Origin: Sphingobacterium sp. SRCM116780
GTDB taxonomy: Bacteria; Bacteroidota; Bacteroidia; Sphingobacteriales; Sphingobacteriaceae
Reading direction: 5' to 3'
Assembly: GCF_021442025.1 (NCBI RefSeq)
Contig: NZ_CP090446.1
Location: 682,001-746,000 of the forward strand
Length of the DNA: 64,000 nt
Under the pieces are notes generated by a model. That model searched no databases and was not told the DNA's origin. It worked only from the letters and a program-made list of their open reading frames with translations. The position numbers and the translations under genes were made by a program. This document shows positions 25,695 through 34,040 of this stretch, piece after piece; position 1 is the first letter of the stretch; the number at the start of each line of letters is the position of its first letter.

Positions 25695-26201
25695 CTATAT
25701 CCATCTTTGAGGAATTTCTTCTATAAGAGCAAATGAGGATAGCTCGAAATCATTTGGATCAAGGTTCTCAATGTCTTCCCGGTTTTCAAAAGTGAGTTCC
25801 AAACCGCTTGTAAGCCTTAATTTGATTCCCAGATTATCGGTCTTCTTCTTAAAATCTATGTTGTTCTTGTTTAATTCTAATAAAACATATGAAAGTTGGA
25901 GTCTACTTGTATCTTTAAAAATCCATCTGTTTAGTTTTAATTTTTTACCACTTCTGAGTTTTGTACGAAGGAAGTGATCCGAAAAAATTAAAAATAACTC
26001 CTCTCCAAAGAAATGAAATTCGATGTTGCCGTAAGTCCAAATATCAAAACCATCTTTCTTTATTCGCTCATCAAATCGTGAATCAGGATTGGAAAAATTA
26101 TTTAAAATCCATTCTTTCGTTTGACCTAATTTAATACAATCGAATTTTCCTGTTTTGAAAAATTCGAGAAAATCTATTGGTATCGGGGTTTTTATTATCA
26201 T
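25695..26201 (-). CDS. Immunity-like cytosolic protein
   Basis: A 168-residue protein with no signal peptide. The pattern at residues 8-80 (PIDFLEFFKTGKFDCIKLGQ, then NPDSR, then DIWTYGNIEFHFF-x-x-E-L-F-L-I-F-S-D-H) recalls a family seen as orphan immunity proteins in polymorphic-toxin loci, where the first part is (L)-x-F-L-K-T-G-K-x-x-x-I-x-L-G. The assignment comes from memory of the pattern. It is second in a minus-strand unit behind the broken gene at 26283-26527. Confidence 0.6.
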   Translation of the reverse strand: MIIKTPIPIDFLEFFKTGKFDCIKLGQTKEWILNNFSNPDSRFDERIKKDGFDIWTYGNIEFHFFGEELFLIFSDHFLRTKLRSGKKLKLNRWIFKDTSRLQLSYVLLELNKNNIDFKKKTDNLGIKLRLTSGLELTFENREDIENLDPNDFELSSFALIEEIPQRWI

Positions 26202-26282
26202 TTCTATCCTTTAATCTTTTATTTTACTAATTCTTTTACATCAAATGCTATTCACGGCTTAATTAGATGCATTTGTTTAAAA

Positions 26283-26527
26283 TCAGGTACTTTGCTGTAA
26301 ATGAGCTAAACTTGGTTCTATATTCTCGATGAAATCTTTATAGGTTTCTGCAAATTTGTCAAATTGAATACGAGTTGGTGAAGTTTTGATTTCTTCACCA
26401 TCATTATATTCTTCACCTAAAAATATTTCTGTCTCTTATCTTCAAAAAACGACAACGAAAAATAAATTACAACAGAAAATCCAGTCCAGTCGGCTCCTCA
26501 TTCATCCCAAAATGGGTGTGGTTTCAT
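26283..26527 (-). pseudogene. Frameshifted immunity-like gene
   Basis: ATG at 26527 opens MKPHPFWDE and then TGA. A shifted frame gives PTGLDFLL, another gives FSVVIYFSLSFFEDKRQ, and the third gives EIFLGEEYNDGEEIKTSPTR and ends IEPSLAHLQQST with TGA at 26285-26283. The three pieces join into one plausible 80-residue protein, so at least two indels have ruined it. Tandem-box promoter 6 sits 54 bp upstream on the same strand. Confidence 0.55.
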
Positions 26528-26580
26528 AATTGTGTTTAGTAAAAAATTGTTGTATGGCTATATGTATATTGCGCTATATT

Positions 26581-26650
26581 CAAATTTAATATTTTTACAA
26601 TTTAAATTTCTTAACCGTTTACAATTCGTATAGTATAATTTATTATTCGT
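26581..26650 (-). promoter_or_regulatory. Tandem-box promoter 6 (minus strand)
   Basis: On the minus strand ACGAATAATAAA (26650-26639) and ACGAATTGTAAA (26629-26618) start exactly 21 bp apart. A perfect -7 TAAATTTG (26588-26581) follows 29 bp after the second box. It is a full-consensus copy and reads toward the ruined gene at 26527. Confidence 0.85.
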
Positions 26651-26702
26651 GGGGAAAATATAAATTTCAAAACATAAGCAATATTTTAGATGCATTTTAC
26701 CT

Positions 26703-26771
26703 GCGAATAATAAGTCAGTCTAGGCGAATTGTAAATGGTTTTAAATAAAAGGAAAGCCATCTGTAGTTTTG
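26703..26771 (+). promoter_or_regulatory. Tandem-box promoter 7
   Basis: GCGAATAATAAG (26703-26714) and GCGAATTGTAAA (26724-26735), 21 bp apart, with a perfect -7 TAGTTTTG at 26764-26771, 28 bp on. The gene starts at 26805. It is divergent from promoter 6, only 52 bp away. Confidence 0.8.
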
Positions 26772-26804
26772 ATATAATAAAGTAAAAAAAGATATCAACA
26801 TCTT

Positions 26805-27797
26805 ATGTATACTGTAAAAAAATTACTTGTCATATCCTTTGTTGTGTTGACCTATCTAAAGCCAGTACAGGCACAACAAATAACATTTCCGCAAAGCTTT
26901 CAATGTGGTGAATCTTTTTTTAACGGGATGGAAATATTTAACATTCCCAAAAAGGTAAGTGAAGAAATCGGTATGAATCAAAATCCTGGTGTGATGACCA
27001 CTGAAAAAGGTATTCGATATTTTCTAAAACCTGGCACATCAATAGAAGGTATAGACGCCGTATATTATGAAGTGTATCAAGATCGTATCCATGATGATAA
27101 ATATGCTGGTGTATATGTCCTCCAGTTTAAAAGTAAACAGGCGATGGTACCTGTGTTAACCGGACTTACTACTCAAGATTATGTCGCTTATATGATCGTG
27201 GATAATTACCTGATCATGGTATGGCGCAGTGCTTCAAAAAATACCGCAGAAACTATAAAATCTGTGTACGATCATTTCCGTCAAAAGTTGGGTGTAGAGC
27301 TTTATGAGGTGAAACCTGAGCAACAGAAACAAGATACCGTAGCTGTAGTAAAACAGGAGCAGAGTGATGCAGGTGTTGTCGATCCCTCATACTATGTTGA
27401 ACTGGGATTTGGTAATGTGGAAACCAGCATTATTGACAAAGAGGATGCCTTGATATTAAACAACAGAATAAGCGCCCTACAAAGACAATATGGAGTGGAG
27501 GTAGCCTTTCAGCAGCTACATCCTGACGATACACAAGAGTGGGATGAAGAAAGAAAAGAATTTTATGCTTCCCATCTGGTGTGGACTTTCGAAGAACGTA
27601 TCAAAAATAATGTAGTGATCATGTTTGATAAAGAAAGTGGTAAATGTTGGATATTTTATGGCACACATAATAAGCAACGTTTCAAAGGCTTGACACTAGC
27701 AATGCAGGACAACTTTGAGCATCATTACAAAACTATAGGGGCAGAGAAGGCAATGGAAGTCGTATTATCTGTTATTGAACAGGTCTACAAAAAATAG
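26805..27797 (+). CDS. Secreted protein with a TPM-like domain
   Basis: A 330-residue protein with a signal peptide (about 1-23, ending VQAQ). The first 160 residues are an unassigned beta-rich domain. The C-terminal part (about 198-328) has the layout of a TPM (phosphatase-type, PF04536) domain: LILNNRISALQRQYGVEVAF, a helix, then NNVVIMFDKESGKCWIFYGT and a terminal helix pair. TPM proteins sit in the envelope and some hydrolyse phosphate esters; key metal ligands cannot be confirmed. Confidence 0.62.
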   Translation: MYTVKKLLVISFVVLTYLKPVQAQQITFPQSFQCGESFFNGMEIFNIPKKVSEEIGMNQNPGVMTTEKGIRYFLKPGTSIEGIDAVYYEVYQDRIHDDKYAGVYVLQFKSKQAMVPVLTGLTTQDYVAYMIVDNYLIMVWRSASKNTAETIKSVYDHFRQKLGVELYEVKPEQQKQDTVAVVKQEQSDAGVVDPSYYVELGFGNVETSIIDKEDALILNNRISALQRQYGVEVAFQQLHPDDTQEWDEERKEFYASHLVWTFEERIKNNVVIMFDKESGKCWIFYGTHNKQRFKGLTLAMQDNFEHHYKTIGAEKAMEVVLSVIEQVYKK

Positions 27798-27861
27798 AAG
27801 TAATTGTATTACATAAGTACATGCTGAAAATTGCAGTGTAATAAAAAATTATCAATTGCAT

Positions 27862-28416
27862 ATGAAAGTTCATAAAATAAAAAAAATATTTTTAGTCGTA
27901 TTATTTTTAGAATTTAAAATAGCCTTTGCTCAAAATGCTGCCCATATGGATACATTAATTGTATCCCAAAATGACACGACTGTTTTTGAAAAACGAGAAA
28001 CCGTAAATTATCAGCCTTGTAGTAGACCTCGACTATATACCTATTTTGAGTTAAAGAATCCTAAAGATGGAACCTATTATTTTATTCATAACGAAAAGGA
28101 TCAGCTTGTTAAGGAAGGAAAATATACTTCTACATATATGTATGAAGGTAGGAAATATGAACAAGGAAACTTTTATAATTCAAAAACGTATACGTATAAA
28201 AATAATGGTCATTTAGCAACTATTCATTATCAGGAGGACGGAAGAAATGTGAAAACAGAATTTTTTGATCAAGAAAAACGATTAGAAAAAATAAGATACA
28301 TCGATAAGAAAGCAGAAGAAACAACAAAACTCAAGTTTTATAAGAAAGGTAAACTCAAAGAAACACGAATATACAGCAGTTTTGATACATATTATACAAT
28401 AAAAGCAAAAGAGTAA
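27862..28416 (+). CDS. Secreted MORN-like repeat protein
   Basis: A 184-residue protein with a signal peptide (about 1-22, ending AFAQ). The body repeats short hairpins of the Y-x-x-x-G-x-(L/K) type (KNNGHLATIHYQEDGRNVKT), as in MORN or toxin-antitoxin YwqK-type proteins. The ATG at 27862 is preferred; a TTG six bases earlier would add two residues. It lies 64 bp after the TPM-like gene, probably the same unit. Confidence 0.65.
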   Translation: MKVHKIKKIFLVVLFLEFKIAFAQNAAHMDTLIVSQNDTTVFEKRETVNYQPCSRPRLYTYFELKNPKDGTYYFIHNEKDQLVKEGKYTSTYMYEGRKYEQGNFYNSKTYTYKNNGHLATIHYQEDGRNVKTEFFDQEKRLEKIRYIDKKAEETTKLKFYKKGKLKETRIYSSFDTYYTIKAKE

Positions 28417-28599
28417 ACATCTTTATAGGTTATAAAAGCAGACTGTATAAATAAGAAAATCTAAAAACTGAAACCAAAATAATAGATGTCATTCACTGAA
28501 ATTGATGATATGGAAAATAAATTTGCAATAGACAACCCGATGCCACGACTTTGGATCATGTATCCAAATATCTCCAATATTCTATTAACTAACTATTTT

Positions 28600-29148
28600 A
28601 TGAAGAAAGTATTTTTACTTTTCCTTTTGACACTTGCTTTTAGTGTAAATAGAACATTGGGACAGGATCTATTGAAAACGATAAAGAATATTTCGTTTGA
28701 TAACGTAATGATCTACGAATTTGATCCATCACCTGAAGAACCAGATTTTAGAATAATGACTAAACAGGTAATCGAACTTTTAGATCGTACAGGTGGATTA
28801 AAACAGTCCTATATAACAAAAAAAGAACGAGATAAACTTTTTAAGTTCTTGACTATTTCAACATCATTTGACAATGGTTCTTCGATCTGTTGGGAACCTC
28901 ATTTAGGAATTGTTTTTTTCAAAAACAATATTGCAGTAAATTATATGGCGGTGTGTATGGAATGTAACAAACTTAAATCTATGTTATATATACCAGGGAC
29001 CGAAAGTATTAAATCATTAGACGCCAACGGAATCAATATAGAGAAGGGGATGTCGCCTGTATTTAGACGATTTTTAAATTCACTTTTAACGAAATATAAC
29101 TTCAAGTATGCTACGAAAAGCAATGACAATATTTGGGACAGACAATAA
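28600..29148 (+). CDS. Secreted protein of unknown function
   Basis: A 182-residue protein with a signal peptide (about 1-22, ending TLGQ), giving a good reason to start at 28600. An in-frame ATG at 28486 would add 38 residues before the signal sequence, which would bury it. The body contains two conserved-looking Cys (CMECNK) near the C-terminal half. No family is recognised. It is in the unit starting at 26805. Confidence 0.6.
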   Translation: MKKVFLLFLLTLAFSVNRTLGQDLLKTIKNISFDNVMIYEFDPSPEEPDFRIMTKQVIELLDRTGGLKQSYITKKERDKLFKFLTISTSFDNGSSICWEPHLGIVFFKNNIAVNYMAVCMECNKLKSMLYIPGTESIKSLDANGINIEKGMSPVFRRFLNSLLTKYNFKYATKSNDNIWDRQ

Positions 29149-29200
29149 AGCTTGCTTAGTTTTTCCATTCAAGATCTTGCATCATAGGAATCAGCATTTT

Positions 29201-29212
29201 ACGAATAATGTA
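29201..29212 (+). promoter_or_regulatory. Degenerate single tandem-box half
   Basis: ACGAATAATGTA matches 10 of 12 bases of box 1 with no second box 21 bp on; it lies 23 bp before the next start codon. Probably a scar. Confidence 0.35.
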
Positions 29213-29234
29213 CTATTAAAAGACATAACAGACA

Positions 29235-29810
29235 ATGAAAACATTTAAAATTTTTATACTCATGGTTTCGATTTTTTCAATATTTAGTAGTTGTAACAAG
29301 CCTAGAAAGGTGGAAAATAGATATTTAACAGCTATAGCACCCAAAAGTTATGTTGATATTACTGATTTCGGAAACAATGATGTATTGCTACTAGATAACC
29401 TGAAAAATGGATTGGAAAGTATATTTTCTATTGATAACATACAAGATATTACTATCCAACCAAACTCGCAGACGATACAAGATTTTACACCCGTTGAAAG
29501 TCTAGAAAACCGTCTGAGAGTAATAAAAGAAGATACACAAGAACCTGATTGTAATTGGAAAAATTTTAGAATAACGGAATCTCCAAAAGCGATAAAATTC
29601 AAAAGTTATCGAGGTGCGGAAGCCGTTTTCAGCGTAGTTGAGAATGTAAATAATACTGGGAGAATCGTGACACGAAAAATTAAAAGAATGGTTATTTTTA
29701 CAGAAAATGACTTATGGAATTTCGTTTTAGCACCATCTGATCTTGAAAACTACGAAGATGAAATGAAAATCTTCAATCAAATTTTGGAAAGTATCGAAAT
29801 CAAAAAGTAG
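29235..29810 (+). CDS. Lipoprotein of unknown function
   Basis: A 191-residue exported protein with a lipobox (FSSC, Cys20). The body alternates beta and helical stretches. No family is recognised. It lies 86 bp after the preceding gene and just after a decayed half-site. Confidence 0.68.
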   Translation: MKTFKIFILMVSIFSIFSSCNKPRKVENRYLTAIAPKSYVDITDFGNNDVLLLDNLKNGLESIFSIDNIQDITIQPNSQTIQDFTPVESLENRLRVIKEDTQEPDCNWKNFRITESPKAIKFKSYRGAEAVFSVVENVNNTGRIVTRKIKRMVIFTENDLWNFVLAPSDLENYEDEMKIFNQILESIEIKK

Positions 29811-29862
29811 CTATTTGTGCGCATCGATTAAACTAATTTTCTTACAGATTATAAATCACTTT

Positions 29863-29909
29863 AAGAATTGTAAATGATTTGACTTTGAATTGTGGAAGTA
29901 TTATATTTA
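29863..29909 (+). promoter_or_regulatory. Tandem-box promoter 8 (degenerate)
   Basis: AAGAATTGTAAA (29863-29874), with a decayed first box (ACAGATTATAAA, 29844-29855) only 19 bp before it. A -7-like TATATTTA follows at 29902-29909, 27 bp on. It precedes the SUKH gene. Confidence 0.5.
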
Positions 29910-29976
29910 ATAAATAATTTAAATGAAAGTCTTTGTCAGATGAGTGCATCGACTACTATATACCAATACAATTTTT

Positions 29977-30486
29977 ATGTTAAAAGAATTAGAACTTATA
30001 GACTTTATTGTTCAGACAGGACAAGAAGAGAAATTAAACCAAACAATTTTAGACCGTTACCCCAACTTACCAAATGACTATTTGACTTTTTTGGCAGATA
30101 TTAAATATTGTGCAACCCAAGACGAAAAATCATGGTTTAACACCATTGGAGATTTTAATGATACGACTGATAGTGGATTTCGATGGAATGAATTTGAAAT
30201 CATGATTCTGGATACCTACGAAGATGAAACGGAAGAAGATATGGAAACAGAAGAGACAAATAAGATCACTGCATTTTGGGACAAACATATTCCATTTTTA
30301 ATGTCTTGTCGGAACTTCTATTGCTATTTTGCAATTTGTTTACTTGCTGACAACTATGGACAGATAGTCTATGGAAGCGAACCTGAATTTGAAGAAACAG
30401 AAATCGTTTCAAATGACTTTTCAGACTTTATGACCAAATTAACAACGAAAACATTGGACAAAAAGTATTTAGAACAAATCGTCTGA
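29977..30486 (+). CDS. SMI1/KNR4 (SUKH)-family immunity protein
   Basis: A 169-residue cytosolic protein of the SUKH superfamily: the N-terminal YPNLPNDYLTFLADI (about 29-43) is the classic LP-x-(D/E)-Y-x-x-F-L motif, then a loop with NTIGDF and a C-terminal DNYGQIVYGSEPEFEETEIVSNDFSDFM. SUKH proteins neutralise nuclease and other toxins delivered between bacteria. No toxin is nearby, so it is an orphan. The ATG at 29977 is chosen over 29944 because the extra 11 residues are non-conserved in style and closer to the promoter. Confidence 0.82.
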   Translation: MLKELELIDFIVQTGQEEKLNQTILDRYPNLPNDYLTFLADIKYCATQDEKSWFNTIGDFNDTTDSGFRWNEFEIMILDTYEDETEEDMETEETNKITAFWDKHIPFLMSCRNFYCYFAICLLADNYGQIVYGSEPEFEETEIVSNDFSDFMTKLTTKTLDKKYLEQIV

Positions 30487-30537
30487 TAAAATAGAACAAT
30501 CAATAAGGATTTGATGCAAGAAAGGGTGAAGAATGAT

Positions 30538-31177
30538 ATGAAAAAATGCTTTTTAATACTTCTGATACTTATTTCTTTTTCATGCAAGAATGAAAAAGAG
30601 AAAAAATCTACAAATTACGCTAAAGACAAAAAAATAGCGCTACGCAATAAATCAACGAACCCTAAGGTAGAGTTAGAAAGTGAAATTGTGAAAATTGTGC
30701 ATGCTTTTAAAATAGAGACGAAAAAGCTTTAAATAAGTATGTAGATCCAAGTATCGGTTTTTATATAATTCCAAACCCAGGAACGGTATTACTTTTGAAA
30801 AAATAGACGAAGTAAGTTTTTCTAATTCATATATTTCATACCACAAATTTGGAAACATGGATATTAAAAACTATCAAGTTAATTATGAAAAATCACCAGA
30901 ATATGATTGTGAAGAATTCAAATGGACTAAATACGGTTTATTTGTTGACAACGATAAAGTTACACTTTTCACAGGAGTCATATAAAATCCTCAAAATAAA
31001 GAAAATGATCTGCTATTTTCAGATAACGAAATAAAGCAGGTGAAACAAATAGAAAAAATAAGTACCCAAGTATATCTAATAGAAAAAGAAGGAGATATCG
31101 CTTTTGGAGTTGCCAAACTCAATGGAAAATACATCATTACACTTTTGAATTTAAGCGAATCTTATTGTGATATATAA
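30538..31177 (+). pseudogene. Disrupted lipoprotein gene
   Basis: ATG at 30538 gives a lipobox protein (MKKCFLILLILISFSCKNE) but the frame breaks at 30729. The text then continues in other frames as NKYVDPSIGFYIIPNPGT, KIDEVSFSNSYISYHKFG, YQVNYEKSPEYDCEEFKWTK, stops at TAA (30983-30985), and resumes in frame as NPQNKENDLLFSDNEIKQ to a final TAA at 31175-31177. At least two frameshifts and one nonsense codon have ruined a protein of about 210 residues. It follows the SUKH gene by 51 bp. Confidence 0.75.
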
Positions 31178-31331
31178 AAGACTAATGTTAACAGAAGTAA
31201 TTATATTATATCGTGTTGACACAGAAAGTACTATTGCAATAGACAGACTTATAATTAGAGATCAATAGGTTTGTTTTAACTTCTATTCATACCTAAGTAT
31301 AACATAACTGATTTCCCGTTCACCATCAACA
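31178..31331 (+). other. Intergenic stretch before tandem-box promoter 9
   Basis: No gene seen. Contains TCATACCTAAGTATAA (31287-31302), the inverse of a sequence upstream of promoter 3. Confidence 0.4.
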
Positions 31332-31401
31332 ACGAATAATAAACCAACTCTTACGAATTGTAAATAGCTTAGATAATTATAACGGACGAATCTTATTTTA
31401 G
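31332..31401 (+). promoter_or_regulatory. Tandem-box promoter 9
   Basis: ACGAATAATAAA (31332-31343) and ACGAATTGTAAA (31353-31364), 21 bp apart and consensus in both boxes, then TATTTTAG (31394-31401), 29 bp on. Confidence 0.8.
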
Positions 31402-31427
31402 ATACAATAATTATAAGGATTTAAACT

Positions 31428-31508
31428 ATGGCAGACGTTGTAAATAATTGTTTATATCCTTATTTTACATCTTTTTTATCTGTTTCAGAAATGACTATTC
31501 CTACATGA
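31428..31508 (+). CDS. Possible 26-aa leader peptide coupled to the membrane protein
   Basis: ATG at 31428, preceded by an AAGGAT ribosome-binding site, opens 26 codons (MADVVNNCLYPYFTSFLSVS and MTIPT) ending at a TGA (31506-31508) that overlaps the next ATG (31505) as ATGA. The usual short leader after a tandem-box promoter also predicts a start near here. It may be a leader peptide or a cassette remnant. Confidence 0.4.
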   Translation: MADVVNNCLYPYFTSFLSVSEMTIPT

Positions 31509-32281
31509 AATTAAGAACCTTATTGATCGGCTATATTTCTATAATACTATTATGGGGGATCAATAATATAATCTCTGGTAGTATTATTCGCTCTAAACTG
31601 CTGGATTTACTTAATTACCCACTGATGTTAGCTTGGAAGGTAGGAACGATCATACTGGTAATATGGTTTGTCAGGTGGCAATATCAGCAGATGCAACAAC
31701 ATAAATTTCAACGTTATAGAAAACTATATTTTACATACTGTCTAATGCTGAGCTTCGTTGCAGGCATGGATTTACTGCTATACAGCAAATACAAAATAAG
31801 TTTCGTTGGTTATTGGAGTGATTGTGTATTGTTCTGGCTTTGGTTGCTTAGTACCTGTTTCCTTTTGCAGCTTTTTTGGAAGCAACTTTGGGCAAAAATA
31901 TATGGAGGCATACTTGTACTGGCATTGATACTGAGTATGTTGCCTATGGGTATCATCTTTTTCGGTATTATATTGTCCACTACGGGTTCAGGATTACAGT
32001 ATAAAAAACAAATCACAAAAGATTATCGCTTTCAAATTACTAATTATAGTGTGATGGGTAGACCTGTTGCTTGTATTGTGATAAATAAGGGACTTTTTGA
32101 ACAAGAATTCCCTAATACCATGGGGAACTTTAACATAACCGACAGCACAGATGTAGATGCTAGAGATATAAAGTCCGTCACATACCTAAATGAAAACGAG
32201 GATTCTATTGCTCTGAAAGCAGTTACAAGGGATACAGTATCCTATAAAGTTTATTTTTATAAAAAGAATGAAAAAGAATAA
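31505..32281 (+). CDS. Five-helix membrane protein with a C-terminal periplasmic tail
   Basis: A 258-residue protein with five predicted helices (about 6-26, 36-59, 72-92, 100-124 and 128-153), then a polar tail from about 160 with QIEF/TNYSVMGRPVACIVI and a beta-rich end. The start ATG at 31505 overlaps the leader-peptide stop; a TTG at 31448 would be weaker. No family is recognised. It leads a unit with 32322 and 32958. Confidence 0.68.
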   Translation: MKLRTLLIGYISIILLWGINNIISGSIIRSKLLDLLNYPLMLAWKVGTIILVIWFVRWQYQQMQQHKFQRYRKLYFTYCLMLSFVAGMDLLLYSKYKISFVGYWSDCVLFWLWLLSTCFLLQLFWKQLWAKIYGGILVLALILSMLPMGIIFFGIILSTTGSGLQYKKQITKDYRFQITNYSVMGRPVACIVINKGLFEQEFPNTMGNFNITDSTDVDARDIKSVTYLNENEDSIALKAVTRDTVSYKVYFYKKNEKE

Positions 32282-32321
32282 ATTATATAACGGAACAAAC
32301 ATTATTTTATAAAATAGACAG

Positions 32322-32924
32322 GTGAAATTAATATTTAAAATTCTAAAAGGTATTGGAGTATTGCTCATCATCTATCAGTTTGTTAGTTGGATGGCAATGG
32401 GAATTATTTATAAGGAAGGAAAAGAGCAGCCGATGTCTGATGTTCAGGGTTTTGTTGTTGATGATAAGGGTAATATTATTATTGGCGATGGTTTCTATCA
32501 AATTATTCAGGTCTATGATAAAGAGGGGCGTTTTGTTACCGGCTGGCAACCTAAGACATACGGAGGTTCTTTCCAACTATTTTTAGGTGAAAATGGAACA
32601 ATAATAATCGAACCATCAAGAAGCGCTGAAACACTGTATTATAATTTGAACGGTGTTGCAATAACCAATAAGGAAATTAAGATTGCGACAAATAATTTAA
32701 GTAATCAAAAACATTATACATTAAAAGGAGGGATGTTTTTTCCTAAAATAAGTAAGGAAGAAAATGGACATACAAAAGTTGTTGTAGCGCAAAACTTGCT
32801 ACAGAATTTATTAAAAGCTCCATTTCCATTCTTAGGGATAGGTGCTTTTTTACTTCTATTTTTCGGAGCACAAGAGACAATGAAAAAAATAAAGGAATTT
32901 GAGAAGAAAAACACAGAAAAATAA
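32322..32924 (+). CDS. Membrane-anchored NHL/beta-propeller-like protein
   Basis: A 200-residue protein with an N-terminal helix (about 8-28) and a C-terminal helix (about 163-183). The periplasmic part between contains a blade-like strand set (GFVVDDKGNIIIGDGFYQII, VYDKEGRFVTGW) as in NHL repeats. It starts at GTG (32322), 40 bp after the preceding gene. Exact role unknown. Confidence 0.6.
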   Translation: MKLIFKILKGIGVLLIIYQFVSWMAMGIIYKEGKEQPMSDVQGFVVDDKGNIIIGDGFYQIIQVYDKEGRFVTGWQPKTYGGSFQLFLGENGTIIIEPSRSAETLYYNLNGVAITNKEIKIATNNLSNQKHYTLKGGMFFPKISKEENGHTKVVVAQNLLQNLLKAPFPFLGIGAFLLLFFGAQETMKKIKEFEKKNTEK

Positions 32925-32957
32925 ACCATTAATTTAACGGTTAAATACGATACTAAA

Positions 32958-33389
32958 ATGAAAAATATACTCCTAATCTCTTGTTTCATGATGAGTTTGT
33001 TTATTGCCTGCACCAATAAGTTAGGTAATCAAAAACCTCAAACAATAACTACCTCTCCTATAGATACAAGTTTGCTGTGGATAGATTACCGTTTAGGCGA
33101 ATTACCCCCACAAGGTGCTTATGATGGTATTGACACACTCGTGAAAAAATACAAGCTCCGTTATCAACGAATTGAGGCAGGTTGCGAAATTGGTGAAGAA
33201 GAAGAACGGCTAAAAGCAAAGTATGCCAATCAGAACCAGCGCTACTTTCAAGAAATGGAAAAGGTACATGGTAAAGATTGGAAAAAGCAATTTGATGAAG
33301 AATTGCATGTGCTGGATAGCACGAACGGAATACAGCTTGTTAAGCAAATAGATAGTATAAATAAACGTGAACAGATCAATTTTAATTAA
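32958..33389 (+). CDS. Lipoprotein of unknown function
   Basis: A 143-residue exported protein with a lipobox (FIAC, Cys18) and a highly charged helical C-terminal half (EEEERLKAKYANQNQRYFQE). No domain is recognised. It is 33 bp after the previous gene and probably closes that unit. Confidence 0.65.
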   Translation: MKNILLISCFMMSLFIACTNKLGNQKPQTITTSPIDTSLLWIDYRLGELPPQGAYDGIDTLVKKYKLRYQRIEAGCEIGEEEERLKAKYANQNQRYFQEMEKVHGKDWKKQFDEELHVLDSTNGIQLVKQIDSINKREQINFN

Positions 33390-33398
33390 AGACAATTT

Positions 33399-33467
33399 GC
33401 GAATAGTAAATGATCACCACGAATTGTAAATGGTCTTGTGTTAATTCTAAAACCATTTTTAATTTTG
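33399..33467 (+). promoter_or_regulatory. Tandem-box promoter 10
   Basis: GCGAATAGTAAA (33399-33410) and ACGAATTGTAAA (33419-33430), here 20 bp apart, and a perfect -7 TAATTTTG (33460-33467), 29 bp on. The start codon is 21 bp later. Confidence 0.75.
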
Positions 33468-33488
33468 ATAGCGAACATACTGTTTACT

Positions 33489-34040
33489 ATGCAAATCAAT
33501 AAACTTACTCTTCGCCTCATTCAGGTTTTTCTCCTGCTGGCTATCCTGTTTTTCTGTGGTTTCTATTATATGATGCTGACCAAAGAAATTATTCCTGCTT
33601 TTAGAAAAGAAGAATCGGAACAAGGTATACAAGTTGTACAGTATCATATTTCAGAAGTAAAGCTCTATGCCAACAAGCATTACAGAAAAGATGATCTGGA
33701 TGTATCGCACCAATACGGATTTTCATTGATAGCTAAAGGCGATAGCATCACGTATGCCAGTTCTGAAGTATCCAATGGCATACCACAACCACCTTTATCA
33801 GTAAGTTTTGGGAGCGACGAAATACCCGCCATTCCTCAAGATAAATCGAACGAAACTTTCTATTTGATTTATACCAAAGACAGTGCAGAAGAGTTCAGTC
33901 GTTTTCCCGAATTTCATTTTTCTGATCATTTTTCTACCTTAAAAGAAAAGGGTTATCCAGATCAGGTTGAAGTCAGACAAGTATCTACTGATGGTAAAAT
34001 GATGATCTACGCCGTACTCAACCGTCAATACACGAACTGA
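33489..34040 (+). CDS. Signal-anchored membrane protein, unknown
   Basis: A 183-residue protein with one N-terminal transmembrane helix (about 8-30) and a periplasmic beta-rich domain. The ATG at 33489 is preferred over 33438: the earlier site lies upstream of the predicted transcription start. It overlaps the next gene by one base (TGATG). Confidence 0.65.
   Translation: MQINKLTLRLIQVFLLLAILFFCGFYYMMLTKEIIPAFRKEESEQGIQVVQYHISEVKLYANKHYRKDDLDVSHQYGFSLIAKGDSITYASSEVSNGIPQPPLSVSFGSDEIPAIPQDKSNETFYLIYTKDSAEEFSRFPEFHFSDHFSTLKEKGYPDQVEVRQVSTDGKMMIYAVLNRQYTN

Noticed and set aside
28486-28599. N-terminal extension of the secreted protein at 28600
   Set aside because: It would place 38 polar residues before a clear signal peptide; the downstream ATG explains the protein better.
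33438-33488. Upstream start for the membrane protein at 33489
   Set aside because: It lies before the -7 box TAATTTTG at 33460, so it would not be in the transcript from promoter 10.
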